DNA from: Uranotaenia lowii
Taxonomy: Eukaryota; Arthropoda; Insecta; Diptera; Culicidae
Assembly (NCBI RefSeq): GCF_029784155.1
Contig: NC_073693.1
Coordinates: 332,634,592 to 332,698,591 of the forward strand
Length of the DNA stretch: 64,000 bases
Direction of reading: 5' to 3'
The notes beneath the pieces were generated by a model. That model saw only the letters and a list, made by a program, of their open reading frames with translations, had not been told where the DNA came from and made no database searches. Below, piece after piece: positions 34,695 to 45,713 of this stretch (the first letter of the stretch is position 1; the number at the start of each line of letters is the position of its first letter). The position numbers and the translations under genes were made by a program.

Positions 34695-35509
34695 CAATTC
34701 AAAACCAACGGCATAATTCGGTGGAAGTACGAATAACGATCCCGAAGTTCCATCAGCATCAGGCACCCGACTCGGCCACATGCCCGTCTCACAAATGGAA
34801 CACTGTCCATCAGCAGCGGGGAAATGTCCACAATGATTTTCAGAACACTATCGGAGTTGGATCGAATGTGCAGCGAAACTACTCCCAACGCTTCAATGGC
34901 AGCGATTCGGTTAGCAGAATGACGATGCTTTAAAACGGTGACCGTAGGGCTTACGAGGGCCTCGGCCCGGTAATGCATACTCGGGGTAGCTGAGGCCAAT
35001 TGTTTGACTATTTCGCAGCTTTGTTTCTGAGCAGCTGGAAAAGGATCTTTCAGAGTTTTGATGAGAATGTCGATGAGACCGTCATAGGACTTGAGCAATG
35101 GATCTCCTCTGCTTCCGTCTGGGTCCGAGTATTTTTCGATTATTAGTTCCAGCTGTTCCAGCAACAGAAGCCGCACTTCTTCACTATCTTCTATTATCTC
35201 TCGTTGGCCGATACGTTTAGTTATAACTGGAATGATATAGCCCAGGTAGTAATCATTGGCCGGAAGTTTGGCCAACATTTCGTTAACGACGGAAATGGCC
35301 AAGCTACGTATCATCTCAAACCGGTCGGCATAGCAACGCAGCACATGTAGGTAAGTTCCGTCGAACACTTCCGGTGCTTCCATTGAGGACAGTTTATCTC
35401 CACGGGTAAAGTCCAGGAAATCTTTCAGAGCACGTTGTCGTACCATTCGTTCGGTGCTTTGCACGTTGGCGCAAAATGTTTCCACCAAAGTTTTCAATTC
35501 TTCACTCAT
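34695..35509 (-). CDS. DNAAF5: DNAAF5 (HEATR2), first coding exon only
   Basis: Dynein axonemal assembly factor 5 is a cytoplasmic HEAT-repeat protein needed to preassemble axonemal dynein arms, so it acts in ciliated cells and flagellated sperm. This exon encodes 271 residues plus two bases of the next codon, from ATG at 35509 to a consensus donor TTGAATTG/GTGAGT. It is all alpha-helical HEAT repeats. DPFPAAQKQSCEIVKQLA, the HRHSANRIAAIEALGVV segment and DRYSYFHRIMPLVLN match the conserved N-terminal third of the family. The vertebrate protein is about 850 residues, so most of the gene must lie beyond this exon in the minus direction. No further exon was found down to position 1. It is divergent from Xpd, with 398 bp between start codons. 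The alternative is a truncated gene or assembly error at the N gap. Confidence 0.85.
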
Positions 35510-35907
35510 CTTGTAAATTTATTTTTGGGGAATAGTAGAATTCACAGAAATCACTTCTTTAAAGGTGGCACTTGTTTATCGTTAGTAAACTAATGTTAAT
35601 TTGTAAAGGAAATCGGTAGCCATGGTTATAAACCTTTGATAAGCCGGTAGAATAAAAACGATACACGAGTTGGTGATTTTGTTGTTTTGATTCAAAAGTG
35701 GGTGGAAGAATCGTGAAAAAGGTGCAACATAACGCAACATGCGCAACATAAATTTGTCGGACTTCCGTTTGTTTTGTTGCGTCATGCACGCGTTTGAAAA
35801 AAAAACAGTGCTGTCAGTTCGCAGACGCCAAAAAAATCGACACACATTTTCTGTTTGTTGGCCGGTAGACGGTCTTGTTGTTTCGTGACTTTGTAAAAAC
35901 CTTTAAA
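35510..35907. promoter_or_regulatory. Bidirectional promoter region DNAAF5/Xpd
   Basis: Only 398 bp separate the two start codons, so both 5' UTRs and core promoters must fit here. No TATA box is obvious. The segment 35800-35890 is the least AT-rich part and lies just upstream of the Xpd start. Confidence 0.55.
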
Positions 35908-38593
35908 ATGAGGTAAGTAAATTGAAACAAAAACGTACATTTAACAAGTAAAGCCTGCTCTAATAAAACATCAACAGAATAAGCGTTGACGGATTGCTGG
36001 TGTACTTCCCGTACGAGTACATCTACCCGGAACAGTACGCCTACATGTTGGAACTAAAAAGGACCTTCGATGCCAAGGGTCACTGCCTGCTGGAAATGCC
36101 TTCGGGTACGGGCAAAACCACAACCCTTCTGTCGTTGATTATAGCTTACATTATGGAATACCCACACATGGTACGGAAGCTAATCTACTGCTCTCGAACG
36201 GTACCGGAAATCGAGAAGGTCATAGCCGAACTGAAGCATCTGATGAACTACTACGAAAAGCAAACCGGAGTGATGCCCAACATAACCGGGTTGGTGCTGA
36301 GCTCTCGGAAAAACATGTGCATTCATTCGGAGGTTAGCAAGGAGCGTGATGGAAAAATTGTCGACGCTAAATGCTACGGCATGACAGCTAGCCATGTGAG
36401 GGACCGTGCCGCTACGGATGATTCGATTGGGGTCTGCCAATACTACGAGGGCTTCCAGGCCGAAGGCAAGGAAAGCACCCTGCCCCCGGGTGTATACTCG
36501 ATCGATGATCTAAGAGATTTCGGGCGGGAAAGGAATTGGTGTCCGTACTTTTTGTCACGATTTGCGGTAGGGACCATCTAGTTCTTGTTTAGGGCTCAAT
36601 TCGAACAGTTTCCTTATTTTCTAGATCAATCAAGCGCAAGTGGTCGTCTACAGTTACTATTATCTGATGGATCCCAAAATTGCGGAAGTCGTTTCTAAAG
36701 AGCTGGCTCGAGAATCGGTCGTCGTTTGCGATGAAGCACATAACATCGACAACGTTTGCGTGGATTCTATGAGCGTAAAAATTAATCGGAGGCTTATCGA
36801 AAAAAGTACCACTGGATTGCATACTCTTGAAAAATATGTAGCTGAGTAAGTAGATGGATATCGTCTTCAAATTAAAATACAAACTACAATTTTTGTTTTA
36901 CCTTTCCAGGATGAAGGAGGACGATCGAAAAAGATTGAACGACGAATACGTTCGACTAGTCCAGGGTCTCAAAGATGCTCAGTTCTCCCGGGAAACTGAT
37001 ATGGTTTTGGCGAATCCGGCTCTTCCTTCAGATGTGCTTAAAGAAGTCGTACCCGGTAATATCCGGAATGCCGATCACTTCCTAAGCTTCCTCAAAAGAT
37101 TCATCGAATACATTAAATCCCGGCTGCGAGTTCAGCATGTCGTACAGGAAAGCCCAGCTGGTTTCCTAAAAGACATTCAACAGAAAGTCTGCATCGAACG
37201 GAAGCCACTTAGATTTTGTGCCGATAGACTGTCGTCTCTTCTGCGCACGTTAGAAATCACAGATCTGACAGAATTTGGATCCCTAACAGTAATAACATCA
37301 TTCGCAACCCTAGTTTCAACCTACACAAAGGGGTTCACAATCATCATCGAACCGTTTGACGATAAAACGCCAACCGTGTCCAATCCCATTCTGCACCTTA
37401 CCTGTTTGGATTCATCCATAGCAATGAAGCCAATTTTTACCCGGTTCCAGAGTGTGGTCATCACTTCCGGTACCCTTTCCCCGATGGATATGTACCCGAA
37501 GATTCTGGACTTCGAACCGGTGGTGATGAGTTCCTTTACGATGACCCTGGCTCGACCGTGTCTGCTGCCGATGGTAAGTTTTTGATCCGATAATTGGTTG
37601 AGGCTAGTCAAAATCCTTCTTATACTTGATATAATTTTAAATTATACCTAGTAAATTTGAAGTCTACATCTGTATTTAGATGGCCATATAAAAATATCTC
37701 CTCTATTATATCTACCATTTCAGATCGTCTCCCGCGGTAACGATCAGGTCGCCATTTCTTCCAAATTTGAATCCCGCGAAGACACAGCAGTAACCCGTAA
37801 CTATGGCCAACTGCTTGTGGAAACCGCTAAAACCGTCCCAGATGGCGTGGTTTGTTTCTTCACCTCCTACCTGTACCTCGAATCGGTGGTAGCTTCCTGG
37901 TACGACCAGGGCATCATTGACACGCTGCTTCGGTACAAGCTACTGTTCATCGAAACCCAGGACAGCGCCGAAACCAGCTACGCCCTCATGAACTACGTCA
38001 AGGCGTGCGAATGTGGGCGGGGTGCCGTTTTGCTGGCCGTAGCTCGGGGTCGCGTTTCCGAGGGTGTAGATTTTGATCACCATCTGGGACGAGCAGTGCT
38101 GATGTTCGGAATTCCCTACGTTTACACCCAGTCCCGGATATTGAAGGCCCGGCTGGACTATCTGCGGGACCAATTCCAGATCAGGGAGAATGATTTCTTG
38201 ACATTCGATGCTCTGAGACACGCGGCTCAGTGCGTTGGGCGAGCTATTCGGTAAGTTCTTCGTTGATCGGACTTAACAAAGCTTATATTAAAATGATTTT
38301 TCGCCTTTTTTTGCAGAGGTAAAACTGACTACGGTATTATGATCTTCGCGGATAAGCGATTTAGTAGACAGGATAAGCGGGGTAAGCTGCCGAAGTGGAT
38401 CCAAGAGCATCTAACAGATAACTACACCAATCTGAGTACCGAGGAAGCGATGCAACTGGCAAAGCGTTGGCTTCGTCAAATGGCTCAACCATTTACCCGG
38501 GAAGATCAACTGGGAGTATCGCTGCTTACTCTCGAGCAACTGCAAACCATGGAAAAGGAAAAACTGGAGAAGCAAGCTCAAGGTAAAAATTAA
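35908..38593 (+). CDS. Xpd: XPD/ERCC2, TFIIH 5'-3' DNA helicase
   Basis: ATP-dependent iron-sulfur helicase of TFIIH that opens DNA in nucleotide excision repair and has a structural role in transcription initiation, in the nucleus. Exons inferred from GT-AG borders and family alignment are 35908-35912, 35978-36566, 36625-36845, 36910-37573, 37724-38250 and 38317-38593. Together they give 760 codons, equal to the human length. Visible motifs are Walker A PSGTGKTT with Lys48 and the four 4Fe-4S cysteines (Cys115, Cys133, Cys154 and the one in RNWCPYF). Also present are the DEAH box ([10 protein letters not shown]), the Arch domain in exon 4, TSGTLSP, and motif [16 protein letters not shown] split by the last intron. 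Exon 1 holds only ATGAG, so the true start is easily missed. All key residues are intact, so it should be functional. Confidence 0.97.
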
Positions 38594-39525
38594 CTCTTAT
38601 TTTCTTTTTTCTGTCCGTTTCGAAGAAAAAATACATTGTTGTATTGAAACAATGCCATAAATTCTGAAGTCTATATTTACTTGTATCCCGAAAGTCTTGA
38701 CAGAGATGGGTTATGTATAATGCTGATTCTTCACATGAACATTTATTGTTTTGTTTTATAATCCTGGATTCAAGTCTGTAGTCATCTTTAAATACAACAC
38801 GTGTTTCTGTTTTCTGCTCTAAAATTACATTTCGGTCAGTTTTTCTTTCTGACTAGTAAATATAAGTATGTAGTTAAAATATAAGATTTGTTTTTGATTC
38901 ACATTTTTCAAGCCTTCTCAAAGCATCTAAGTTGTCTCTCACGTTCATACAATACATAATTTGGAATTTATCGACACAATGCGGAATCTCGTAAGATTTC
39001 TACTACAGTATTTAGATCTAAATTCACTAAAACAAACAGAAAAATGGAACGAAAAGAATAGGTGGTTTTTGGAAAAAACAAACCGTTACCTTCTTAAAAT
39101 TACAATAAACGCCAATCTATAAAAAAGGAAATCATTGCACCTCCAGCATACAATCGTTTAACATTCAGTCTCGTGCGTATTTTCGTTATTTTGTATTGTT
39201 TTTGTTTTCTTGTTTTTCACATATCATTATGGTTTAAGATTTCCTCTCGATTGTGCAGCTAGTAGCAGTCACGTAGTTGATTCTGAAATAAAAATTTAAA
39301 TAAGAACTGCGAATCTTGATTATGAATTGTACATTTGAATTCTGATTTCAAATTTGAATTTTTGGTTCTGAATGCTGGTTTAGAATTATTAGAATCTTGA
39401 TTCTGGATGCTGAAGTCCGATTCAGTGTACCCAATTTATAATTCAAATTATAGAATTAAGAATGCAGAATTCCAAATTTCAATGTTGCAATCTGATTCTG
39501 AATTTCCAATAAAAAATCACTAACC
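38594..39525. other. Convergent 3' region between Xpd and TMEM104
   Basis: Contains the 3' UTRs of both genes. No other gene seen. From 39300 to 39500 it has degenerate TTCTGAATTC-like low-complexity DNA. Confidence 0.6.
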
Positions 39526-41225
39526 TCACTTGATCAAATCGATCGTAACCAGCACCAAGCACGCTATTGTCCAACAAAGCACCAGCACCAGCCAAATGGT
39601 TCCCTTGAAGGGGCTCCGGAAGTCGTTCAAAATTCCCCGTCCGATCATGCTCTCGCAAGTGCGCCGGGCGGCAAATACCAGTCCAATCGGAATCAGATAC
39701 TGGATACCGGTTCCGGCATAACATCCGGTGAATCCGACCAGCGAAACGACACTCTCGGTGAAGAAACAAATGCAGATCGGTGGAACAATAGCGAGCAGTG
39801 GGAAGAAGAGTTTCCGCAGGAAGAAGTTGTACGATTCGATTTGGGTTGTGTCCAGGAAGAGCGTTTGCAAATTGCTTCGCAGCGTAATGGCTATGATTGG
39901 GAAGCTCGCAGACAGGGTGAATACGGGAAAAAGTGCCAGGAAATATTCGATCGTTTTGAGAAAGATGCTGTCCTGATCTGAGCTGGGGACGAAATTTAGA
40001 GTGTAGAGATCTTTGATTTCGGCGAAGGCAAAGATTCCTGTTAGAGCGAGGGACAAGTAGAATGCACAGATAAGGGCATAGTCTGCTGATAGAAGCATTT
40101 TGAGACGCCTCTTGTTGGAGATAGGGGTCAATAAACTTGGAAGCGAATGATGGCACATGAATGAATAAATGCAGGTTCCTATCAGGTATGGAATTCCGTT
40201 GATGTCAACTCGTTTTGGTACGATTGGAGGATCGTCGCTGTTGCTCCGCGAGAAAAGACGGTGGATGGCGATACTGATCATGACCGAGAACGCCAACCAG
40301 CGGAAGAGTACCGTTATCAACTGTAAATATTTGGTTTTCTGTACGTTGAAAAATGTGAAGGGTCCAAGGATGCCGATAAAAACCACCAAGCAGATCCGAT
40401 AGATGTCGAATCGCGATAGAGAACTTTCCTCCCAACATCTCAAGCTCCAGTCGTCGCTGTCCATGGCGCTTGCCGAATGATTGTGGGCACTAAAAGAAAA
40501 GGATTTTGTTAGCAACTTCGATTGCCAGGTGAGCATTTTGAATTGTTACCATATAACATCCCTCAAGCTCTTAGCGACAGCCGCCGAGTAAATGCTCAAA
40601 TCCCCGTACAAATAAACGGCCAAACAGAAGTAGAACAAAAACCGCCCAACGCGGCCAAAAAACAGATTGGCCATCTCGGCCAGTTCAACCTTGGTCGACA
40701 GACTGTAGTACTGATTCCGGCAGTACATAATGTTCAGCGGAGTCTGTTCGATACTTCCATCGGTGAGCGGTTCCTCAGTTGACCCACTTGTCTGAGCCAA
40801 CAGCGGTTCACCCTCCATCGTTTCAACATTGCTGTCCTCGTCCTGCTCCACCACCCGATCTCTTTTAAGGTACTGTAGCCGTTTCCAGTTCTGAATGGCA
40901 TTAGCACAGGACATCGTCTCGATCACGAACGTCACGGTCATGTAGCTCACGAAGGCTAGCACCACGATCAGCCCCGATCCCAGGACCCATCCCGCGTGGC
41001 TGAACGCGGACGGAAGCGTTAACGCTCCGGTTCCCACGATCAGGTTGAAAATGAAAACAAATCCAACCTAAGGAGAAATTATGCAAAGAAAGAGTATGAA
41101 TCATGTTAACCCAGTTCTATAAACGACTGACGACTACGTCGACATCCAAAGATGTTTAAGCAAAAAAAAACACAATGGTGGCTTACCCATGTCGGATATT
41201 CTTCCTGGGCGTTCCGATTAGGCAT
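39526..41225 (-). CDS. TMEM104-like multipass membrane protein (CG5262 family)
   Basis: Member of the TMEM104 family, distantly related to amino acid/auxin permease and SLC38 transporters. The substrate is not established. Three exons on the minus strand were inferred: 41225-41187 (13 codons, MPNRNAQEEYPTW, donor GTAAGC), 41067-40550 and 40489-39526. They sum to 506 codons; the human protein has 496. The family signature at the N-terminus, VGFVFIFNLIVGTGALTLP, begins exactly at exon 2. About eleven hydrophobic segments follow. Highly conserved stretches include FYFCLAVYLYGDLSIYSAA, GPFTFFNVQKTKYLQ, YSFMCHHSLPSL, FPVFTLSASFPIIAITLR and GCYAGTGIQYLIP. An acidic insert of about 70 residues (Glu/Asp/Ser-rich, ending near NQYYSLSTKVELAEM) is cytosolic by inference. 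It converges with Xpd. Confidence 0.93.
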
Positions 41226-41786
41226 ATCATGAGGAGTTTAATTCAACCTGCCACCAAGTGGGCATCCGCTTTCCGTCCTTTCGATATAAGTGGCTACGTC
41301 ACGGTCACTGTCTATCTTTTTGCTAGCCTGTTTAACCAGCTGGCTTCTTATCAAAAGAATTCAACACAGCTCGCGTAAGCAACAAACTACACGAACAAAA
41401 GCGATCTATTCTGCGAAGTAAATTGGATGGTGTTCAACGATGAACCCACCAACAGTGTACAAGGAGTGCGCAAGGCTTTTGTTTTCTCTGCGGGTGGAAG
41501 AAGGTGGAAGTATGCTGGCGAACAAAACGGAAAAGAGGAAAACATCAAAACAAAAGAGTGTCGGAGTATGTTGTTTGAAACATTGGGAACAGTTCGATAC
41601 CTAATTATTTCCCAATTTTTCGTAGAATGGTTCAAAAATAATAAAACTTTATGGGAAACTCCCTGTAAAATTCTATTCTACATGCTGGATACATCGATTT
41701 GATTTCAAATTTTACATTTATGAGATCAAATTATGTATATGAACCAAAATTTTTTCATTTGCTTTTGTTGGCTGGGATCCACACAG
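41226..41786. other. TMEM104 upstream region
   Basis: Probably holds the TMEM104 5' UTR and promoter. Small ORFs on both strands show no similarity. Confidence 0.45.
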
Positions 41787-42408
41787 TAAATTTTTGCCTC
41801 AATTTCCAGCAAAAAAAAATGCTGGAAACGTTCAGCAATCCAAATTTTTGCTGGAAACCAGCAATCGGTTTTCTTATTGCTGGATTTTTCAGCAATCAGT
41901 TGTATTCTTGTCATTTTTGCTGGAAAATCAGCAATCTGTTTTCAAATTGCTGAACTTTCCAGCAATTGATCTAGTTTGCTGGAGAATCAGCAATCGAGTT
42001 ATCACATTGGAGTCTGTTTGTTTTCTTACGCTGTGGCATGGTGGGACTCTATTTTAGGATCTTTGGTTAGCTTAAAATAAGAAGTCAAGGGTGAGTTTTT
42101 ATTGTATAGATTTCATAAAAGATACTAATCAGAACTCTTTTCTCAGGTGGCGAATGATCAATACTTTGGCACAAAGCTGCCACTCCAGAGCCGGTGTTGG
42201 AAAATAAAAAAAAAACTTCTTGGAAATAAATACAAACATAATTTAAAAATGGAATAGTTTTTTTTTCATTGCCCATTATATGCACAACCAGTATTCAATA
42301 TTTAATTTTGAATTGAAATATAAATTTGGTACTAAATACAGCCTGTTGTTTTGAAATAAATAGCTGGTTTCCAGCAATCTGGATTGCTTATTTTCCAGCA
42401 ATTTCAAC
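41787..42408. repeat. Cluster of TTGCTGGAAA-N-CAGCAA palindromes
   Basis: A near-palindromic word of about 16-20 bp, such as TTGCTGGAAACCAGCAAT and TTGCTGGAAAATCAGCAATC, recurs about seven times between 41813 and 41995 and again near 42362-42405. The left border ACACAGTAAATTTTTGCC looks like a transposon end, so this may be a MITE made of repeated hairpins. The right border is not defined. Confidence 0.55.
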
Positions 42409-42439
42409 ATTTCAAACTCGCACAACAACAACATTTCAA

Positions 42440-42690
42440 CAACAGATTCAACATTTCAAACTCGCAATTCAGAATCATATAATTTGGATACTGAATTTAA
42501 AATCAGTTTTCAGCTTCAGAATTTAGGTTCAGATTGAAAAATTCTGAATTCAGAAGCAAAACTTTGAATTCAGAGTTCAGATCCAAAATTTAGATTTAAA
42601 ATTCAAATTCGGAATCAGTTATAAGATTCAGAGATCAGATTTAAAATTAATATTCTGAACCCAGATTCAGAATTCAGAAAACCAATATGA
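42440..42690. repeat. Degenerate TTCAGAATTCAGA low-complexity tract
   Basis: Overlapping ATTCAGA and GAATTC words form an irregular repeat with no fixed period. Similar tracts occur at 6000-6500, 12240-12720 and 39300-39500. Confidence 0.6.
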
Positions 42691-43454
42691 AGATTGGTCC
42701 CAATTTGACGCCCCTTTAAACCGTTTGACAGTTATTGGAATACGAGTGGGGTTGCCAGTTTCTTCACTGTATTGGATCTTATTTCGTTGGTTCATTTTTG
42801 TATTAATGAACCCACAAATAGACCACAGCTGTAGAAAATAGAATGTCGTCTTCTAACAAATGAAATGTTAAAAAATCTTACAGCATATTAGACAGCCTTA
42901 AACATTTCATCGGTGAATTTTTCTGCGTGTAATATTGTTAACTCCGACAAAGTTGGCGAAATACGCACCCCGAAAACGTAAACAAAGCAGCATAACTGTC
43001 ATGCGGGGGATTTTGACTTTCCACCCGCATATCGCTCGATCGCGAACTTTTTTTTAATCGTCCGTAGCAGCAACATATAATTAATTCGCAGGTCTTTTTC
43101 TCTGACCAAGCTGAAAGAAACGCACATTTTTCGGCAAAAGATGATAACGGGTTCGCCGAGGCGGAGAAAATAACGTTTTAGTGATTTTTGTTCCGGCTAT
43201 GGGTTGGGAAGTGAAGTGAATCTGAAACGGGTACCCAAACTTGTAGGTATTGAAACATACGGGAAAAATACTATTGATTCGGTTAATTTAATTAGGAAAA
43301 TTATGTAAGAAAAAAAAAACAATCGTAAGGATCAACTCTATTGTATGTATGAAGAAGATTAGTTTATTTTAAATTAACGATAAATAAAACATTTTCACTT
43401 ATCTGTTTCGATTTCAGAACAAAGAAAGTTTCTAGTAAAATACAGACGGCGAAA
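42691..43454. promoter_or_regulatory. brainiac 5' region with probable untranslated exon
   Basis: The segment 43000-43250 is GC-richer and likely contains the transcription start. A donor-like TTGTAG/GTATTG near 43245 and a polypyrimidine acceptor, TGTTTCGATTTCAG, ending near 43418 suggest a 5' UTR intron just before the ATG. Confidence 0.45.
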
Positions 43455-44733
43455 ATGTTGCCACGGATTTGTATCAAATTTAAGTTGAAATACTTCATTT
43501 CGGTGATACTAGCGGTTCTTCTGTTGGATTACTTGGGAGCGTTCACACATGTCTTCGAGGAGGATTTCGACCAGACCTTCCACTATCCGATGGAAGGGGA
43601 CATTTTATCACAAGTCTACCAGCTGCGGCATGGACAGCGCCCATCAGTGGATCCGATAAACTCGTATAACTACTCCTATATCACAGATTGTAGCCATAAA
43701 TGCAAAGAGGATGATCGACTGATAGCTCCAAGGTTGGTTTTAATCGTCAAATCAGCGATGAAAAATTTCGATCGTAGAGTAGCCATCCGCAAGAGTTGGG
43801 GTTGGGAGAAACGATTTTCGGATGTGAAAATTCGTACGGTGTTTATGTTAGGGAGACCGGCTGTTCCCGATCGGAGACTGCAATCGTTGATCGATTTAGA
43901 GTACGCCAACTATAGAGACATCGTGCAGGGCGATTTTGTGGACGCGTACTTCAACAATACCATAAAAACGATGATGGGTTTCCGGTGGGCCGTAACCCAA
44001 TGTCCCCGTGCCAAGTTTTATATGTTCGCTGATGACGATTTTTATGTGTCGTCAAAGAATTTGCTCAAATACGTTCGTAATCCGGTTAACTATCCGGAAT
44101 ATCTAGAGGAAACGGACGAGGCACTTCGAAAATTGGCTCGCCGTCTCAGCCAAACAACCACCAATAATAACAGCAGCGATAGTAATAGCCTAGAATCGAA
44201 TGGAACCAGGCCACTGGTGCCGCCTAAAAAGCTCGAAAGAAAAAAGCGTCAAATCTTGAACATGGACATGGAATTACCGAGTGACGTCAAACTATTTTCT
44301 GGGTTTGTGTTTCGATCAGCGCCGCATCGTCACAGGTGCAGCAAATGGTACGTTTCGCTAAAAGAATATCCGTGGCACATGTGGCCAACGTACGTGACGG
44401 CCGGTGCATTCCTGCTGTCACACGAAGCCCTTTTCGAAATGTACTACGTTAGCATGTACACTAAACATTTCCGGTGAGTTTCGATTGGCGTATTCTGTAT
44501 TCAAAAGTAATTCTTTTAATAAATATCTCTCTCACAGCTTTGACGACATCTATCTGGGCATCGTGGCCCTGAAAGCCGGCATCGAACCTCTCCACTCCGA
44601 GGAATTTTACTTCCACAAGGCACCCTTCCTGGGGCCGCAAAGCTACAAGTATGTGCTGGCAACCCACGGCTACGACGATCCTGAAGAGCTAGTCAAAATT
44701 TGGAACGAAGTCCGCGCTGCGGGCTACGCGTAA
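43455..44733 (+). CDS. brn: brainiac, beta-1,3-glycosyltransferase (GT31)
   Basis: Golgi type II membrane enzyme. In Drosophila, Brainiac adds beta-1,3-linked GlcNAc to mannose on arthro-series glycosphingolipids and supports Notch and EGFR signalling in follicle cells. Two exons, 43455-44473 and 44538-44733 (junction CG/C, Arg), give 404 codons; Drosophila brn has about 325. A short cytosolic tail is followed by a signal anchor (about residues 14-32). Catalytic-domain motifs are RRVAIRKSWGWE, the DAYFNNTIKTMMGFRWA block, the metal-binding FADDDFYVS, SKWYVSLKEYPWHMWPTYVT and FDDIYLGIVALKAGI, which straddles the intron. The extra length is mainly a Ser/Asn-rich and basic insert (about residues 220-275) between the DDD motif and the acceptor-side domain. 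All core residues appear intact. Confidence 0.95.
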
Positions 44734-45353
44734 TCAAGGAATTGAGTCACCCAATCCATGCTATACATTTCAAAATGTAGTTCTCCCTCAGGGAGAGAAT
44801 TTCATATTTTCAAAAAATATGTAACCACCCATCTAATATCCGTGTAGTCCAAAGACCGATAAACAGTAGTAGAAATTTCGCAAAGTAGCCACTACAAGTG
44901 AACAGTTTTTAGAAGTCCTAACATTTTTGATAACCCAACTCTTAAAAGTAGGATAGATAGTGTGTGTGATGAATTTCCATCGGTGATCATTGCAATTACA
45001 GAAAAGACATTTTTGCGGGAAACTGTGAATCCTTATAGCATTTCAACAAAACAGCAGCTCTCAACTTTGAAAGTCAGTTTTCAGACTTTTCTTAGACTGA
45101 TGTGATAACCAAACAAGTAGATTGAACAGTTAGTTTTTCAGGTACTGCGCTATCATAGGTTTTAGGGTCATTTTATTTGTGACATATGTCTTATCAGCAG
45201 AAGGAAATCGAAACGAGTACATCGCATATTATACTAATTATTCATTTAGAAAAACAAAATCTAGTCTTAAGATATGCCTAGTTGTAAGTGTTTCATCTTA
45301 TCTTATATTAGGTCATAAATATATTTAGACAAACAAATATTAATCTCGCATAA
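44734..45353. other. Convergent 3' region between brainiac and SSNA1
   Basis: 620 bp holding the 3' UTRs of two converging genes. Nothing else recognised. Confidence 0.6.
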
Positions 45354-45713
45354 CTATCCGACTTTTTTTACTCCTTTTTTGCCATCTTCGTCCTCCGCTT
45401 TCAAAAGTTCCTTTTCATCTTTCCGAACCGACATCAACAGGATCTGCATCGTATCGACAACTTTATTATAGCCGGATTCAGCATCCATCAGTTTTAGTTC
45501 CTGATCCGTCAATTTTTTACGATTCTTTTCCAACTGCTCGTCCAGGACGGCCAGTTGCTGCCGCAAAGCAGCAATCTCTCCTTCCAAAAGGGCACGAGAC
45601 TGCTCCTGGCTAACGACTTTATCGGCTAACTTTTGGCGCTGTTCCCTCAAGGTGCTGAGGCACTTAACCATTTCCTGGTTGTGGGCCTGGAGACGAGCTG
45701 CAGCTTCAAACAT
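45354..45713 (-). CDS. SSNA1: SSNA1/NA14 (DIP13) coiled-coil microtubule protein
   Basis: Homologue of Sjogren syndrome nuclear autoantigen 1, a small self-assembling coiled-coil protein found at centrioles, basal bodies and spindle midzones that binds and branches microtubules. The ATG at 45713 gives 119 codons, the same length as the human protein. An in-frame extension upstream would start at TTG and was rejected. The family-typical N-terminus MFEAAARLQAHNQEMVKCL is followed by one continuous coiled coil to about residue 100 (heptads in LEGEIAALRQQLAVLDEQLE). The conserved AESGYNKVVDTMQILLMSV segment comes next, then a Lys/Asp-rich tail. It is a single exon and converges with brainiac. No transmembrane or signal segment is present. 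Confidence 0.9.
   Translation of the reverse strand: MFEAAARLQAHNQEMVKCLSTLREQRQKLADKVVSQEQSRALLEGEIAALRQQLAVLDEQLEKNRKKLTDQELKLMDAESGYNKVVDTMQILLMSVRKDEKELLKAEDEDGKKGVKKVG

Noticed and set aside
40546..41037. TMEM104 starting at the methionine of MGTGAL
   Set aside because: That codon is a non-ATG within a conserved transmembrane stretch; the family sequence continues upstream to an acceptor at 41067 and a 13-codon first exon.
35510..45713. Operon-like organisation or ribosome binding sites in the gene island
   Set aside because: Genes have spliceosomal introns and alternate strands; these bacterial features do not apply.
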